Shown piece by piece: positions 1 through 6,764 of a DNA stretch of 36,422 nt; positions within the stretch are counted from its first letter, which is position 1; every line of letters begins with the position of its first letter. Location of the stretch: positions 1-36,422 of the forward strand of contig CAJQPN010000047.1 of assembly GCA_905480195.1 (NCBI GenBank), in the 5' to 3' direction. This DNA is from an uncultured Acidimicrobiales bacterium (GTDB lineage: Bacteria > Actinomycetota > Acidimicrobiia > Acidimicrobiales > Aldehydirespiratoraceae). Below the pieces are notes generated by a model. That model saw only the letters and a list, made by a program, of their open reading frames with translations, did not search any database and was not told the origin of the DNA. The translations under genes were made by a program, and so were the position numbers.

Positions 1-528
1 CCGCTGGTACTCCCAATGGCGTATGGCTGCGACGACACGATGCTCTACCTCCACGGTGCCGCTGCAAACCACCTCCTCGGCAGCGCTGCCGGCCATGACA
101 TCTGCGCCTCGGTCACCCTCCTCGACGGCCTGGTCATGGCCCGCACCCCGTTCCACAACTCGATGAACTACCGCTCGGTGGTTGGGCGAGGCCTTGCCAC
201 CCAAATCACTGATCCTGCAGCAACGCTTCAGGCGCTGCGGATCATCACCAGTCACGTGGTTCCCAACTGGGATGTGGGTCGGCCGGTCTCCCCGACCGAC
301 AATCGCAAGACCCTGGTGCTCCAGATGCCGTTGGCCGAGGCGTCGGCCAAGGTCCGAACCGGCGACCCAGTCGATGAGGAACACGACGTCGAGGGCCCGT
401 GGTGGGCAGGGGTCATCCCGCTCGAGACTCGCTTCCTCACTCCACGCATGGCAGCCGACTGCGCAAACCCCCGCCCGATTCCCGCCCACTCTCTCGCTCT
501 CGAGGGAACGCGGACCGACGAGCGTTAG
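1..528 (+). CDS. Pyridoxamine 5'-phosphate oxidase-like FMN-binding split-barrel protein (5' truncated)
   Basis: The reading frame is open from base 1, so the gene starts upstream of the window; 175 residues are visible up to the TAG at 526-528. The visible part begins PLVLPMAYG, then LYLHGAAANHLL and a long beta-rich stretch, which is the pattern of the split-barrel flavin-binding family related to PNPOx and NimA (COG3467-type). Members bind FMN or a related flavin cofactor and act as cytoplasmic oxidoreductases, but substrates are usually unknown, so no reaction is assigned. The PWWAGVIPL segment near the C-terminus also fits this family. It is convergent with the Nudix gene, with one base between the two stop codons, so no terminator can lie between them. 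An internal ATG at 16 is not the real start because the conserved strand continues upstream of it. Confidence 0.85.
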   Translation, partial: PLVLPMAYGCDDTMLYLHGAAANHLLGSAAGHDICASVTLLDGLVMARTPFHNSMNYRSVVGRGLATQITDPAATLQALRIITSHVVPNWDVGRPVSPTDNRKTLVLQMPLAEASAKVRTGDPVDEEHDVEGPWWAGVIPLETRFLTPRMAADCANPRPIPAHSLALEGTRTDER

Positions 529-529
529 C

Positions 530-1363
530 TCAACCCGGGCCGCCGAGGATCCGAGCATCGGTGTCGGTGGCGATCGCCAGCAACTGCCGCAGCATCGAGC
601 CGGTGGCCCCCCAAATGGTGTCGCCCTCGATCTCGAAGAAGGTGAGCGCTCGCACCCCGTACTCGCGAAAGCCCCAGATCTCTTCTCGCCACACATCGTC
701 ACGCAACAACTCGCCAAGGGACACGTGCACGATCGCTTCGACCTCAGCCGGCGAGGCGACGTAGATCTCTGGCTTCGAGTCGGCGACGGCGACGAACGGG
801 TGAATCATGCTCTGCGAGCCGACGGTGACGAAACGATCGAGTTCACCGATGAGCGTGACCGATCCGGGATCGAGCGCGACCTCCTCCTCAGCCTCGCGCA
901 GCGCCGTGGACCACAGGTCGGGATCCGTTGCATCCTTTCGGCCCCCCGGAAACGAGACCTCGTGGGCGTGGCTGCGCATCCGGGGCGACCGACGGGTGAG
1001 TACCACGTGGGGCTCGCCGGCCTCCTCGTAAAGCACACACAGCACCGCTGATTCCCGGGTCGTTGGCGCCATGAGGCCGACAGTGGCTGGTGGTCGGTGT
1101 GCGTCAAGCCGCGCCGCGATCACGTCGATGGAGAGCTGACGGTCGAGCGTCGGAACCACGGCCCACGGGGGTGGGCCGCCCAGCTCCGCATCGGTCGGGC
1201 GCGGAATGAACTGCGAACCGCCCCGCCCCGGAGGCGGAGCAAACGGGTCGGCCGCCGCGTCGCTCAGGACTGGCCCTCGAGAAGCGACTTCAACAGGTCG
1301 GGCATACCACCGGTCTTGAGGTTGCTCAAGACCTTGCCCGGTGGCGTGTCGCCGCGCTCCCAT
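530..1363 (-). CDS. Nudix hydrolase, CoA pyrophosphatase (NudL/UPF0035) type
   Basis: The sequence contains LTRRSPRMRSHAHEVSFPGG, which fits the CoA-type Nudix signature (LTxRS-x3-R...FPGG), immediately followed by a Nudix box ending TALREAEEEVAL. Members hydrolyse CoA and related dinucleotides to 3',5'-ADP and phosphopantetheine in the cytoplasm. Two positions differ from the strict signatures: His replaces the Gly before EVSFPGG, and Ala replaces the Gly in EEXG. The metal-binding REAEEE core is intact. The only upstream ATG (1363) lies inside the 49-aa gene and would give 277 residues. The true start may be nearer 1267 (CTG) or the in-frame GTG at 1159, so the 5' boundary is uncertain. It is the last gene of a minus-strand run. 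Confidence 0.85.
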   Translation of the reverse strand: MGARRHATGQGLEQPQDRWYARPVEVASRGPVLSDAAADPFAPPPGRGGSQFIPRPTDAELGGPPPWAVVPTLDRQLSIDVIAARLDAHRPPATVGLMAPTTRESAVLCVLYEEAGEPHVVLTRRSPRMRSHAHEVSFPGGRKDATDPDLWSTALREAEEEVALDPGSVTLIGELDRFVTVGSQSMIHPFVAVADSKPEIYVASPAEVEAIVHVSLGELLRDDVWREEIWGFREYGVRALTFFEIEGDTIWGATGSMLRQLLAIATDTDARILGGPG

Positions 1364-1413
1364 TCCTCCCAGTACCCGAGGAGCTTGGCAGGGTCAGGTG
1401 TCGGCTTGTCCAT
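1264..1413 (-). CDS. Conserved-looking small acidic protein, 49 aa, between tilS and the Nudix gene
   Basis: The minus strand from ATG (1413-1411) to TGA (1266-1264) encodes 49 residues starting MDKPTPDPAKLLGYWEEWER and including GDTPPGKVLSNLKTGG. The composition (charged, one WEEWE segment, a GDTPPG turn, amphipathic C-terminus) reads like a real small soluble protein, and I recall similar short actinobacterial proteins, though I cannot verify this without a search. It overlaps the last 20 bases of tilS, and its stop overlaps the region where the Nudix gene probably begins, which is typical of translational coupling. No function is known to me. The alternative is that this is just the 5' extension of the Nudix frame. 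The codon choice and the poor quality of the Nudix N-terminus in this interval argue for the small gene. Confidence 0.7.
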   Translation of the reverse strand: MDKPTPDPAKLLGYWEEWERGDTPPGKVLSNLKTGGMPDLLKSLLEGQS

Positions 1414-2281
1414 CCGGTGAGGCTACCGAGATCGAGAGCCGCCCTTGCGACCGGGCGACCCGATGGCCACCCACAGTCTCGGCAGCGCGGTGGTTGCCAT
1501 ACACCACCTCGAGCACCCGGTCGATCGTGGCCCCGTCAACCGGATAGGGCTCGTTCGCCGAGGCCCGGATCCAGGAACGCAGCGCCTCAGATGCGACTGC
1601 TCTCGGCGCAGCCCGCAGCGCCTCGACGTCGGTGGGATCGAGTTCCGCTGCCGAAGCCTCGACCAACTCGAGTGCGTCGGCGATCAGATCTGCGTGCCGG
1701 TTGAGGATTGGTATCGGGTCCCTCCCAAGACTGCGGGCGATCTCGGGCAGAACCCGGTGACGCACCGCGGCACGATGGTTACGGGTGTCCTCGTTGGTTT
1801 CGTCCTCGCATGGCGTGATACCGGCATCATCGCAAACTGCCACGGTGTCCACCCTGGTGAGCGCAAGGATCGGTCGATGGGCCGACCGCATCTGCGCCGC
1901 GGTTCCCGCCAACCCGGCCCCTCGAAACAGGTTCAGCAAAACCGTCTCAGCCCGATCGTTGGCGGTGTGAGCAACACACACACCGTCGGGCATGGCGTCA
2001 TAGCGCGCGGTTCGAGCCCGAGCTTCAAAGTTCGGTGCCGGGTCGAGTTGAAGTTGCCGCAATTCGAAGGGCACCCCCCAGTCGGCGGCAAGTGCCTCGA
2101 CGAACGCAGCGTCGGCATCGGCCCCCAGACGAACGCCGTGGTGGACGTGCCAGATGGTGAACGGTCGTTCAGCCGCTCGTGCCAGCAGCGCCATCGCGAC
2201 ACTGTCGGTTCCGCCACTCACTCCCAGATGAAGCTCACCATCGGGGAAGGCACAGCGGTCGAGCAGGTCGGCCGTGGCCAT
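1394..2281 (-). CDS. tilS: tRNA(Ile)-lysidine synthase
   Basis: TilS is the ATP-dependent enzyme that attaches lysine to C34 of the AUA-decoding tRNA-Ile. The N-terminal PP-loop SGGTDSVAMALL is clear, followed by IWHVHHGVR and the HTANDRAETVLLNLFRGAGLAG segment that is diagnostic for TilS. The chosen ATG (2281) gives 295 residues, starts MATADLLDRCAF and lies 4 bases after the stop of the upstream protease gene. A longer reading from 2362 would extend deep into that gene and has no family support. The length is in the usual range for short actinobacterial TilS proteins, which have a reduced C-terminal region. The 49-aa gene starts within the tilS 3' end. Confidence 0.93.
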   Translation of the reverse strand: MATADLLDRCAFPDGELHLGVSGGTDSVAMALLARAAERPFTIWHVHHGVRLGADADAAFVEALAADWGVPFELRQLQLDPAPNFEARARTARYDAMPDGVCVAHTANDRAETVLLNLFRGAGLAGTAAQMRSAHRPILALTRVDTVAVCDDAGITPCEDETNEDTRNHRAAVRHRVLPEIARSLGRDPIPILNRHADLIADALELVEASAAELDPTDVEALRAAPRAVASEALRSWIRASANEPYPVDGATIDRVLEVVYGNHRAAETVGGHRVARSQGRLSISVASPDGQADT

Positions 2282-2285
2282 GGAT

Positions 2286-3353
2286 TCAGGCCGCGACGGT
2301 CGACAAGCGAACGCGATCGATCCAGAGCTGTGGCTCACGGATCTCGCTGATCGACGGCACATTCGCCGGCTCAGACCAAGCGAGATCCATCAGGGCCGAA
2401 CCACCGGCCCTCTCGACCGCAGCGATGAAATGCTCACCTTCGGCGTACTGCTTGAGCTTGGCCTCAAAGCCAGCAAGACGCTGGAACACCTTGGCAAAGC
2501 CACTTGCCCCCATTCGCCGGTTCCGCAACACGCGGGCGAACCGTTCCTGCGATGGGATCAACCCTTGGCCGGCTCGGTCCATGGTGACGTCGCCATGACC
2601 TTCGAGCAGGCTCATGAGTCCTGCGACCTCGTTGATGACCGCAAGCTGCTCTTCAGAGGCGAAGAGCGCCATGATGCCGCCCTGATCCATTGGATCCTCG
2701 CCTTGCTTGCGAGCGTGGAGCAGCCGTTGTGCAGCTGCAAGGAACCGCTTCGGGTCGGGATCGACGGACTCCATCGTGCCGTTGACCAGACCGAGGAAGT
2801 GGTCGCGCATCCACGGCACCCCGGTGAACTGCGCCCGATGGGTGACCTCGTGCAGCGCCAGCCAGAGCCGAAACTCCGCCGGCGGGAACGCATAGCGCTT
2901 TTCGAGAGCCAGCACATTGGGGGCCACGTAATAAACGATGTCCTGGTCTTCGGGTTGCTCGTCCTCGATGACGAGCAAGTCGTACTGGCCGAGAACCCGC
3001 GTCGACATCCATCCGAGCATGGCACCGAGTTCGGCCCCGGCGACTTTGGGACCGATGCTCGACGTCTTGTCGTCCATCTTGTCTTCGAGCTTGTCGGTGA
3101 CCGGTTTGAGGAGGCGCTGGAACGATGCGAGATTCGCGTCGACCCAGCCGGCCCGATCGGTGACGCGACCTCGGGCATTGCCGGACAGCGAGCGGAGGCC
3201 GGTGCACTCGGCCACGAGTTCTTCGGCCTGTGCTGTGTACCGGTCGAAGTCCTCCTCAAGGCCGTCGCGGTAGCTCGCTGCGGTGTACGGCTCGCGGCCG
3301 GCGACCTTGCTGGCAACGGTGCGGGCCACGTCCCAGTCGATGGCGCCGCTCAC
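2286..3353 (-). CDS. DUF2342-type zinc-dependent metalloprotease-like protein
   Basis: This is a 355-residue protein with a GTG start (3353). It contains LWLALHEVTHRAQF, an HExxH zinc-binding site, preceded by the hydrophobic VYYVAPNVLALE segment and followed by PWMRDHFLGLVNG and a second conserved block LMSLLEGHGDVTMDRAG, where EGH is a plausible third zinc ligand region. This matches the actinobacterial DUF2342 family, annotated in databases as a zinc-dependent metalloprotease or 'F420 biosynthesis associated' protein. A proteolytic role is inferred from the motif; substrates are unknown. It starts 1 base after the stop of a 42-aa membrane peptide gene and ends 4 bases before tilS, so the three are very probably co-transcribed. 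Confidence 0.88.
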   Translation of the reverse strand: MSGAIDWDVARTVASKVAGREPYTAASYRDGLEEDFDRYTAQAEELVAECTGLRSLSGNARGRVTDRAGWVDANLASFQRLLKPVTDKLEDKMDDKTSSIGPKVAGAELGAMLGWMSTRVLGQYDLLVIEDEQPEDQDIVYYVAPNVLALEKRYAFPPAEFRLWLALHEVTHRAQFTGVPWMRDHFLGLVNGTMESVDPDPKRFLAAAQRLLHARKQGEDPMDQGGIMALFASEEQLAVINEVAGLMSLLEGHGDVTMDRAGQGLIPSQERFARVLRNRRMGASGFAKVFQRLAGFEAKLKQYAEGEHFIAAVERAGGSALMDLAWSEPANVPSISEIREPQLWIDRVRLSTVAA

Positions 3354-3354
3354 G

Positions 3355-3483
3355 TCAGTCGCGGGGATAGCGCTGTCGGGTCACCTGGGCAAGGTAACCA
3401 CCGACCGAGGCGACGATCGCCAGAATCGCCGACACGGCGAGCACCGGCGCGATCCAGAAATGCCAGACGACTGCGGAGAACAT
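3355..3483 (-). CDS. Small single-pass membrane peptide, 42 aa, upstream of the DUF2342 protease
   Basis: ATG at 3483-3481 and TGA at 3357-3355 give 42 residues: a short N-terminus MFSAVVWHFW, one hydrophobic helix (about residues 5-32, IAPVLAVSAILAIVASVGGY), and a basic tail QVTRQRYPRD. The positive-inside rule predicts a cytoplasmic C-terminus. Its stop is one base before the GTG start of the protease gene, so translation is likely coupled. I recall similar WHFWIAPVL...YP-R peptides beside DUF2342 genes in related actinobacteria, which suggests a conserved partner such as an anchor or regulator of the protease. That is inference. Short hydrophobic frames can arise by chance, but the intergenic fit is exact. 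Confidence 0.75.
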   Translation of the reverse strand: MFSAVVWHFWIAPVLAVSAILAIVASVGGYLAQVTRQRYPRD

Positions 3484-3521
3484 GGTCGAAAGTGTAGACG
3501 TCTCGGCAACCCGACCCGCAG

Positions 3522-4328
3522 TCAGGCGGTCGACACGGCAAGTTCGACGACAACACCCCAATGGTCGGAGGGCATGACACCGTCGATGGGAGCCATGGCA
3601 AATCGCTCGGCCCGCACCGGATTGCCATTGGGCCGAAGACGCGGCCATGACACCAAGATGTAGTCGAGTCGGCGTTCCGGCCAAGCCGAGCCCAGGACGT
3701 ACGGATTTGCCTCGGAGTACGTCTCGCCCTGACCAGCGCCGACCAACTCCCATGCATCGGAGAATACGAGACCCGGCACAGCACCGGCGGAGCGGCCGGT
3801 GAGGCGTCGGATTTCATCACTGTCGGGAACTGCGTTTAGGTCACCGACCAGTACCGGCGGCAGTATCCGATCCGGGTCGGCGTGTCGGCGCTCGTCGATC
3901 AGCCGGGCGATCTCGTCGATTTGTCGACATCGAAGGGCACTCTCATCGAAGCCATGCGAAAGGTGCGTAGTGAAGACGTCCCACCGACCGAAGGGGGTTT
4001 CGATCTCGGCCCAAACCACCGTCCGATGTTTGGGGGCGGCTCCCACGTCGAGGAAGGCCCAACCCGAGTCGGTGATGGGCCACCGCGATGCGACGGCGTT
4101 CACAACGCTGAAACGATCGTCCTCCCCGCCAGGTGCAGTAGCGACGTGATACCCAAGCTCGTCGGACAACCAGGCGATCTGGTCGGGATTGCGTGAGCAC
4201 AGCTCCTGCAGCCCGATGACGTCAGGAGCCACAGACCGCAGGGTTGCCGCAATCGCCGGGGTCCGAGCATCGAGGTCACCGTGGCGCCACCAGGTGTTCC
4301 ACGTTGCAAGACGCAGGGAGTCAGACAT
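3522..4328 (-). CDS. Endonuclease/exonuclease/phosphatase (EEP) family protein
   Basis: The 268 residues have the EEP (DNase I-like) motif order: N-terminal LRLATWNTWWRHGD (Asn), APDVIGLQELCSRN (catalytic metal-binding Glu), WDVFTTHLSHGFDESALR (His), PPVLVGDLNAVPDSDEIR (the GDLNA Asp/Asn motif), a YILVS segment, and the terminal PSDHWGVVVEL (SDH). All catalytic positions expected for a metal-dependent phosphodiesterase are present. The family includes nucleases, phospholipases and phosphoesterases, and the sequence alone does not tell which. There is no signal peptide, so it is probably cytoplasmic. ATG at 4328 precedes MSDSLRLATWNTWW directly, as usual for the family. The 42-aa peptide gene follows 38 bases downstream. 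Confidence 0.9.
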   Translation of the reverse strand: MSDSLRLATWNTWWRHGDLDARTPAIAATLRSVAPDVIGLQELCSRNPDQIAWLSDELGYHVATAPGGEDDRFSVVNAVASRWPITDSGWAFLDVGAAPKHRTVVWAEIETPFGRWDVFTTHLSHGFDESALRCRQIDEIARLIDERRHADPDRILPPVLVGDLNAVPDSDEIRRLTGRSAGAVPGLVFSDAWELVGAGQGETYSEANPYVLGSAWPERRLDYILVSWPRLRPNGNPVRAERFAMAPIDGVMPSDHWGVVVELAVSTA

Positions 4329-4400
4329 ATGAATCGACGTTAGCTCCGGTGAGTCGTCGAGAGCCTTGTCATCAGACCTCCCCGACTCGTCGAGACTCTT

Positions 4401-4583
4401 CTACTCGTCGAGAACCTTTCCTCGCATGCGCGGCACCACCATGGGGGCATGCAGCGAGCAAAACGACTGGTCGTTGTAACGACTGAGCTGTGTTTCACAG
4501 TCCGGTTCGAGACAGACACGACCTTCTTCGCTGACCGCAAGGTTGCGTTCGATGCTGGTGAACTTCTCTCCAATAACCCGCAT
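4401..4583 (-). CDS. Small Cys-rich (zinc-ribbon-like) protein, about 60-75 aa
   Basis: The minus strand has a short frame ending in TAG at 4403-4401. The C-terminal half reads RVCLEPDCETQLSRYNDQSF followed by CSLH, a C-x4-C ... C-x2-H arrangement suggesting one small zinc-binding site. The N-terminal half, MRVIGEKFTSIERNLAVSEE, is a plausible soluble helix. The ATG at 4583 gives 60 residues; an in-frame ATG at 4628 would give 75. Neither has a strong Shine-Dalgarno, so the start is uncertain. It runs toward the EEP gene (gap 72 bases) and is divergent from the MDR gene at 4666. The SRYN between the Cys pair and the C-x2-H is a pattern I associate with short actinobacterial proteins of unknown role. 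It is the only gene in the 4329-4665 interval. Confidence 0.6.
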   Translation of the reverse strand: MRVIGEKFTSIERNLAVSEEGRVCLEPDCETQLSRYNDQSFCSLHAPMVVPRMRGKVLDE

Positions 4584-4665
4584 GTGGACTACAACGGAGC
4601 CACAGTGCGCTGCGGTTCCATTCGTCATGGAACTGTCACGAAGCGATCCTGTTCTGGAGTGCCCC

Positions 4666-5733
4666 ATGTCAAACACGATGACTGCCGCCGTCACGCTCGG
4701 AAACGGCGGTTTCGAGATGATCGAGATCCGGGAGGTGCCAGTCCCGGTCCCTGGACCGGGTGAGGTCAGGGTCAAGGTCCTGGCCGCCGGCGTGAACAAC
4801 ACGGAGATCAACACCCGACTCGGGTGGTATTCGGCCAACGTCCTGGGCTCAACCGACGACATCGCAACCGAAGCGGGCGAGGGTATCCAAATGGTTCAAC
4901 GAGTCGACGGTGGTTGGAACGAGGCGACGCCGTGGCCACTGATCCAGGGCACCGACTGCTGCGGAATCGTCGACGAGCTCGGCGACGGTGCCGACTCTTC
5001 CCTGCTCGGTCGACGAGTGATCATCCGCGCCTGCATGCGACCCGACGGCTGGGATTCGCTCAGGACCGTCTGGATGGCGTCGGACTTTGACGGCGCATTC
5101 GCCGAGTACGTGAACGTACCGGCGTCGGAGGTATTCGCCGTCGACTGCGACTGGAGCGACGTCGAGCTGGGCGTGATCCCTTGCGCCTACGGCACCGCCG
5201 AGAACATGATCCGCCGAGCTGGGATCAGGCCAGGTGACCGAGTACTCGTCACCGGCGCGTCGGGTGGCACTGGTTCGGCATCGGTGCAGCTCGCCCGTCG
5301 TCGGGGTGCGCACGTCGTAGCAATGGCATCGGCGCTGAAGTTCGACGCCGTGCTCGCACTCGGCGCTCACGAAGTAGTCGAACGCGGCGTCACGCTCCCC
5401 TCGCAGTCGTTCGATGTCGTTGTCGACAACGTGGCCGGCCCCGGATTTGCTTCGGCACTCGAATCGATCGGGCGTGGGGGCCGCTACGTGTCGTCAGGCG
5501 CGATCGGAGGTCCGATCGTCGATCTGGACATGCGCACCTTTTACCTGCGAGACATCCAAATGATCGGCTGCACGGCGTGGGACGAGCCGGTTTTCCACGA
5601 CCTGATCGGCTACATCGAGCGAGGTGAGATCCGGCCCCTGGTTGCCAAGACATTCCCGCTGACGGAGATCGTGGAGGCACAACAAGAGTTCATGACCAAG
5701 GCTCACGTCGGCAAGTTCGTTCTGATTCCCTGA
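4666..5733 (+). CDS. Zinc-independent MDR oxidoreductase (quinone reductase/alcohol dehydrogenase family)
   Basis: The 355 residues have the medium-chain dehydrogenase/reductase layout. The N-terminal GroES-like domain includes PVPGPGEVRVKVLAAGVNNTE and PLIQGTDCCGIVDELGDG. The Rossmann domain has VLVTGASGGTGSASVQLARRRGA as the NAD(P)H-binding loop. The VNNTE in place of the zinc-ligand Cys motif, and the absence of a structural zinc Cys cluster, point to the quinone oxidoreductase-like branch. The substrate is unknown. I chose ATG 4666 because GGAG (4656-4659) lies 6 bases upstream and the protein then starts MSNTMTAAVTLGNGG, near the conserved strand; an earlier ATG at 4543 lies in unrelated sequence. 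It stands alone on the plus strand, and its stop abuts that of the anti-sigma gene. Confidence 0.92.
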   Translation: MSNTMTAAVTLGNGGFEMIEIREVPVPVPGPGEVRVKVLAAGVNNTEINTRLGWYSANVLGSTDDIATEAGEGIQMVQRVDGGWNEATPWPLIQGTDCCGIVDELGDGADSSLLGRRVIIRACMRPDGWDSLRTVWMASDFDGAFAEYVNVPASEVFAVDCDWSDVELGVIPCAYGTAENMIRRAGIRPGDRVLVTGASGGTGSASVQLARRRGAHVVAMASALKFDAVLALGAHEVVERGVTLPSQSFDVVVDNVAGPGFASALESIGRGGRYVSSGAIGGPIVDLDMRTFYLRDIQMIGCTAWDEPVFHDLIGYIERGEIRPLVAKTFPLTEIVEAQQEFMTKAHVGKFVLIP

Positions 5734-6000
5734 TCAGCCCTCGTATTGGGCTTCGACAATGGCCTGGAAGATACGAGCCTTGAGTCGTTCAGGTACCTGA
5801 TCGCTGCAGCGCCTCGACACGACCTGACGTAGTTCGAACTCGAACTCGTACGAGGAGCCACACTGCCCGCACAGGTCAAGGTGGCTCTTGATGATGGTGC
5901 GACGCTCGATGGCCAAATAACCATCGAGGTACTGGTACAGCTCCGTCAGCGCCTCCCGGCACTCGCCGGAACCGGAGTCGGCGCAAGGATCGTCGGTCAT
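5734..6000 (-). CDS. Zinc-finger anti-sigma factor, RsrA-like (mycothiol/thiol-disulfide system)
   Basis: The 88-residue protein has the zinc anti-sigma (ZAS) arrangement: Cys14 in ECREAL, then H40-x3-C44-x2-C47 in the sequence SHLDLCGQC. These correspond to the four zinc ligands of RsrA. In that family, oxidation forms a disulfide, expels zinc and releases the partner sigma factor, so the protein is likely a cytoplasmic redox switch. The start ATG lies 1 base from the sigma stop, which indicates an operon with the preceding sigma gene, as in sigR-rsrA and sigH-rshA. Identity as RsrA rests on motif, size and position. The redox function itself is inferred. Confidence 0.88.
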   Translation of the reverse strand: MTDDPCADSGSGECREALTELYQYLDGYLAIERRTIIKSHLDLCGQCGSSYEFEFELRQVVSRRCSDQVPERLKARIFQAIVEAQYEG

Positions 6001-6001
6001 G

Positions 6002-6604
6002 TCACGAAGCTCCCGGGTCGATACCTACAGCCGCTGGCTCGGGATCGGGCAGAAGACGGTTTTCCTCTGCAAAGCCGTGCAACCGCTTCTGTAGCTGCTT
6101 TCTTCCCCGGTGCAGCCGGCTCATCACCGTGCCGATCGGAACATCGAGGATCTCGGCGATCTCCTTGTACGCGAAACCTTCGACATCGGCGAGGATGATC
6201 GGCATCCGGTAATGGTCGGGTAGGTCCTCGAGCGCGACCTTGATCTCGTCTTCGCCGAAAAGGTCCATGAGCTCGTCTTCAGCCGATCGGCCGAGCACAG
6301 CTCCCTGAGCACCGCCGATCCGACGATAGAGATAGAGGTCCTCGACGTCATCGATGTCGGACTCGTCGGGGCGCCGCTGCTTTTTCCGATAGGCGTTGAT
6401 GTACGTGTTCGTGAGGATGCGATACATCCACGCCTTCAGGTTGGTCCCCACCTCGAAACGCTCGTAGGCACGGAACGCTTTGAGGTAGGTCTCCTGAACG
6501 AGGTCTTCAGCGTCGGCGGCGTTGCGAGTCATGCGCAGTGCCGCAGAGTACAAACCGCCCATCAGCGGCATGGCATCGTCGGCAAACGTGGCCTTTTCCG
6601 CCAC
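6002..6604 (-). CDS. ECF RNA polymerase sigma factor, SigR/SigH-like
   Basis: The 200 residues contain region 2 ([53 protein letters not shown]) and region 4 ([40 protein letters not shown] with the helix-turn-helix). It pairs with the adjacent ZAS anti-sigma, so it most likely directs the thiol-oxidative stress regulon as SigR (Streptomyces) and SigH (mycobacteria) do. The start is GTG at 6604, fixed by a strong AGGAGG (6609-6614 on the minus strand) four bases upstream. No clear SigR-type GGAAT/GTT autoregulated promoter is visible in the 44 bases between this gene and the upstream tRNA, so it may be read through from the tRNA or from holB. Confidence 0.92.
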   Translation of the reverse strand: MAEKATFADDAMPLMGGLYSAALRMTRNAADAEDLVQETYLKAFRAYERFEVGTNLKAWMYRILTNTYINAYRKKQRRPDESDIDDVEDLYLYRRIGGAQGAVLGRSAEDELMDLFGEDEIKVALEDLPDHYRMPIILADVEGFAYKEIAEILDVPIGTVMSRLHRGRKQLQKRLHGFAEENRLLPDPEPAAVGIDPGAS

Positions 6605-6608
6605 AGGA

Positions 6609-6614
6609 CCTCCT
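6609..6614 (-). promoter_or_regulatory. Shine-Dalgarno AGGAGG of the ECF sigma gene
   Basis: A perfect AGGAGG on the minus strand lies 4 bases before the GTG at 6604. It decides the start of the sigma gene, since there is no ATG in a suitable position, and suggests efficient translation. Confidence 0.75.
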
Positions 6615-6648
6615 CGGAAGTGCTCCGGCGCTACCAGAAGCGAGAGCG

Positions 6649-6721
6649 AGCCCGAGAGGAGAATTGAACTCCTGACCTACGCTTTACGAGAGCGTCGCTC
6701 TACCAACTGAGCTACTCGGGC
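6649..6721 (-). tRNA. tRNA-Thr (anticodon CGU)
   Basis: The minus strand folds as a standard 73-nt tRNA. The acceptor stem GCCCGAG (6721-6715) pairs with CTCGGGC (6656-6650), followed by a discriminator at 6649. The D arm is in GTAGCTCAGTTGGTAGAGC, the anticodon stem ACGCT/AGCGT encloses the loop CTCGTAA, and the T arm contains the canonical GTTCAAT. The anticodon CGT reads ACG codons (threonine). The 3' CCA is not encoded. It sits 43 bases after the holB stop and 44 bases before the sigma GTG, on the same strand. Confidence 0.95.
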
Positions 6722-6764
6722 GAGATTGCAAAGGTACCAAAGCAGCCCCCGCGATCCTCTCGTT

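Noticed and set aside
2274-3497. Long open frame on the plus strand (about 407 codons) opposite the DUF2342 protease
   Set aside because: Antisense shadow of a high-GC gene; translation is Arg/His-rich with no recognisable domain, and the minus strand carries a clear HExxH protein.
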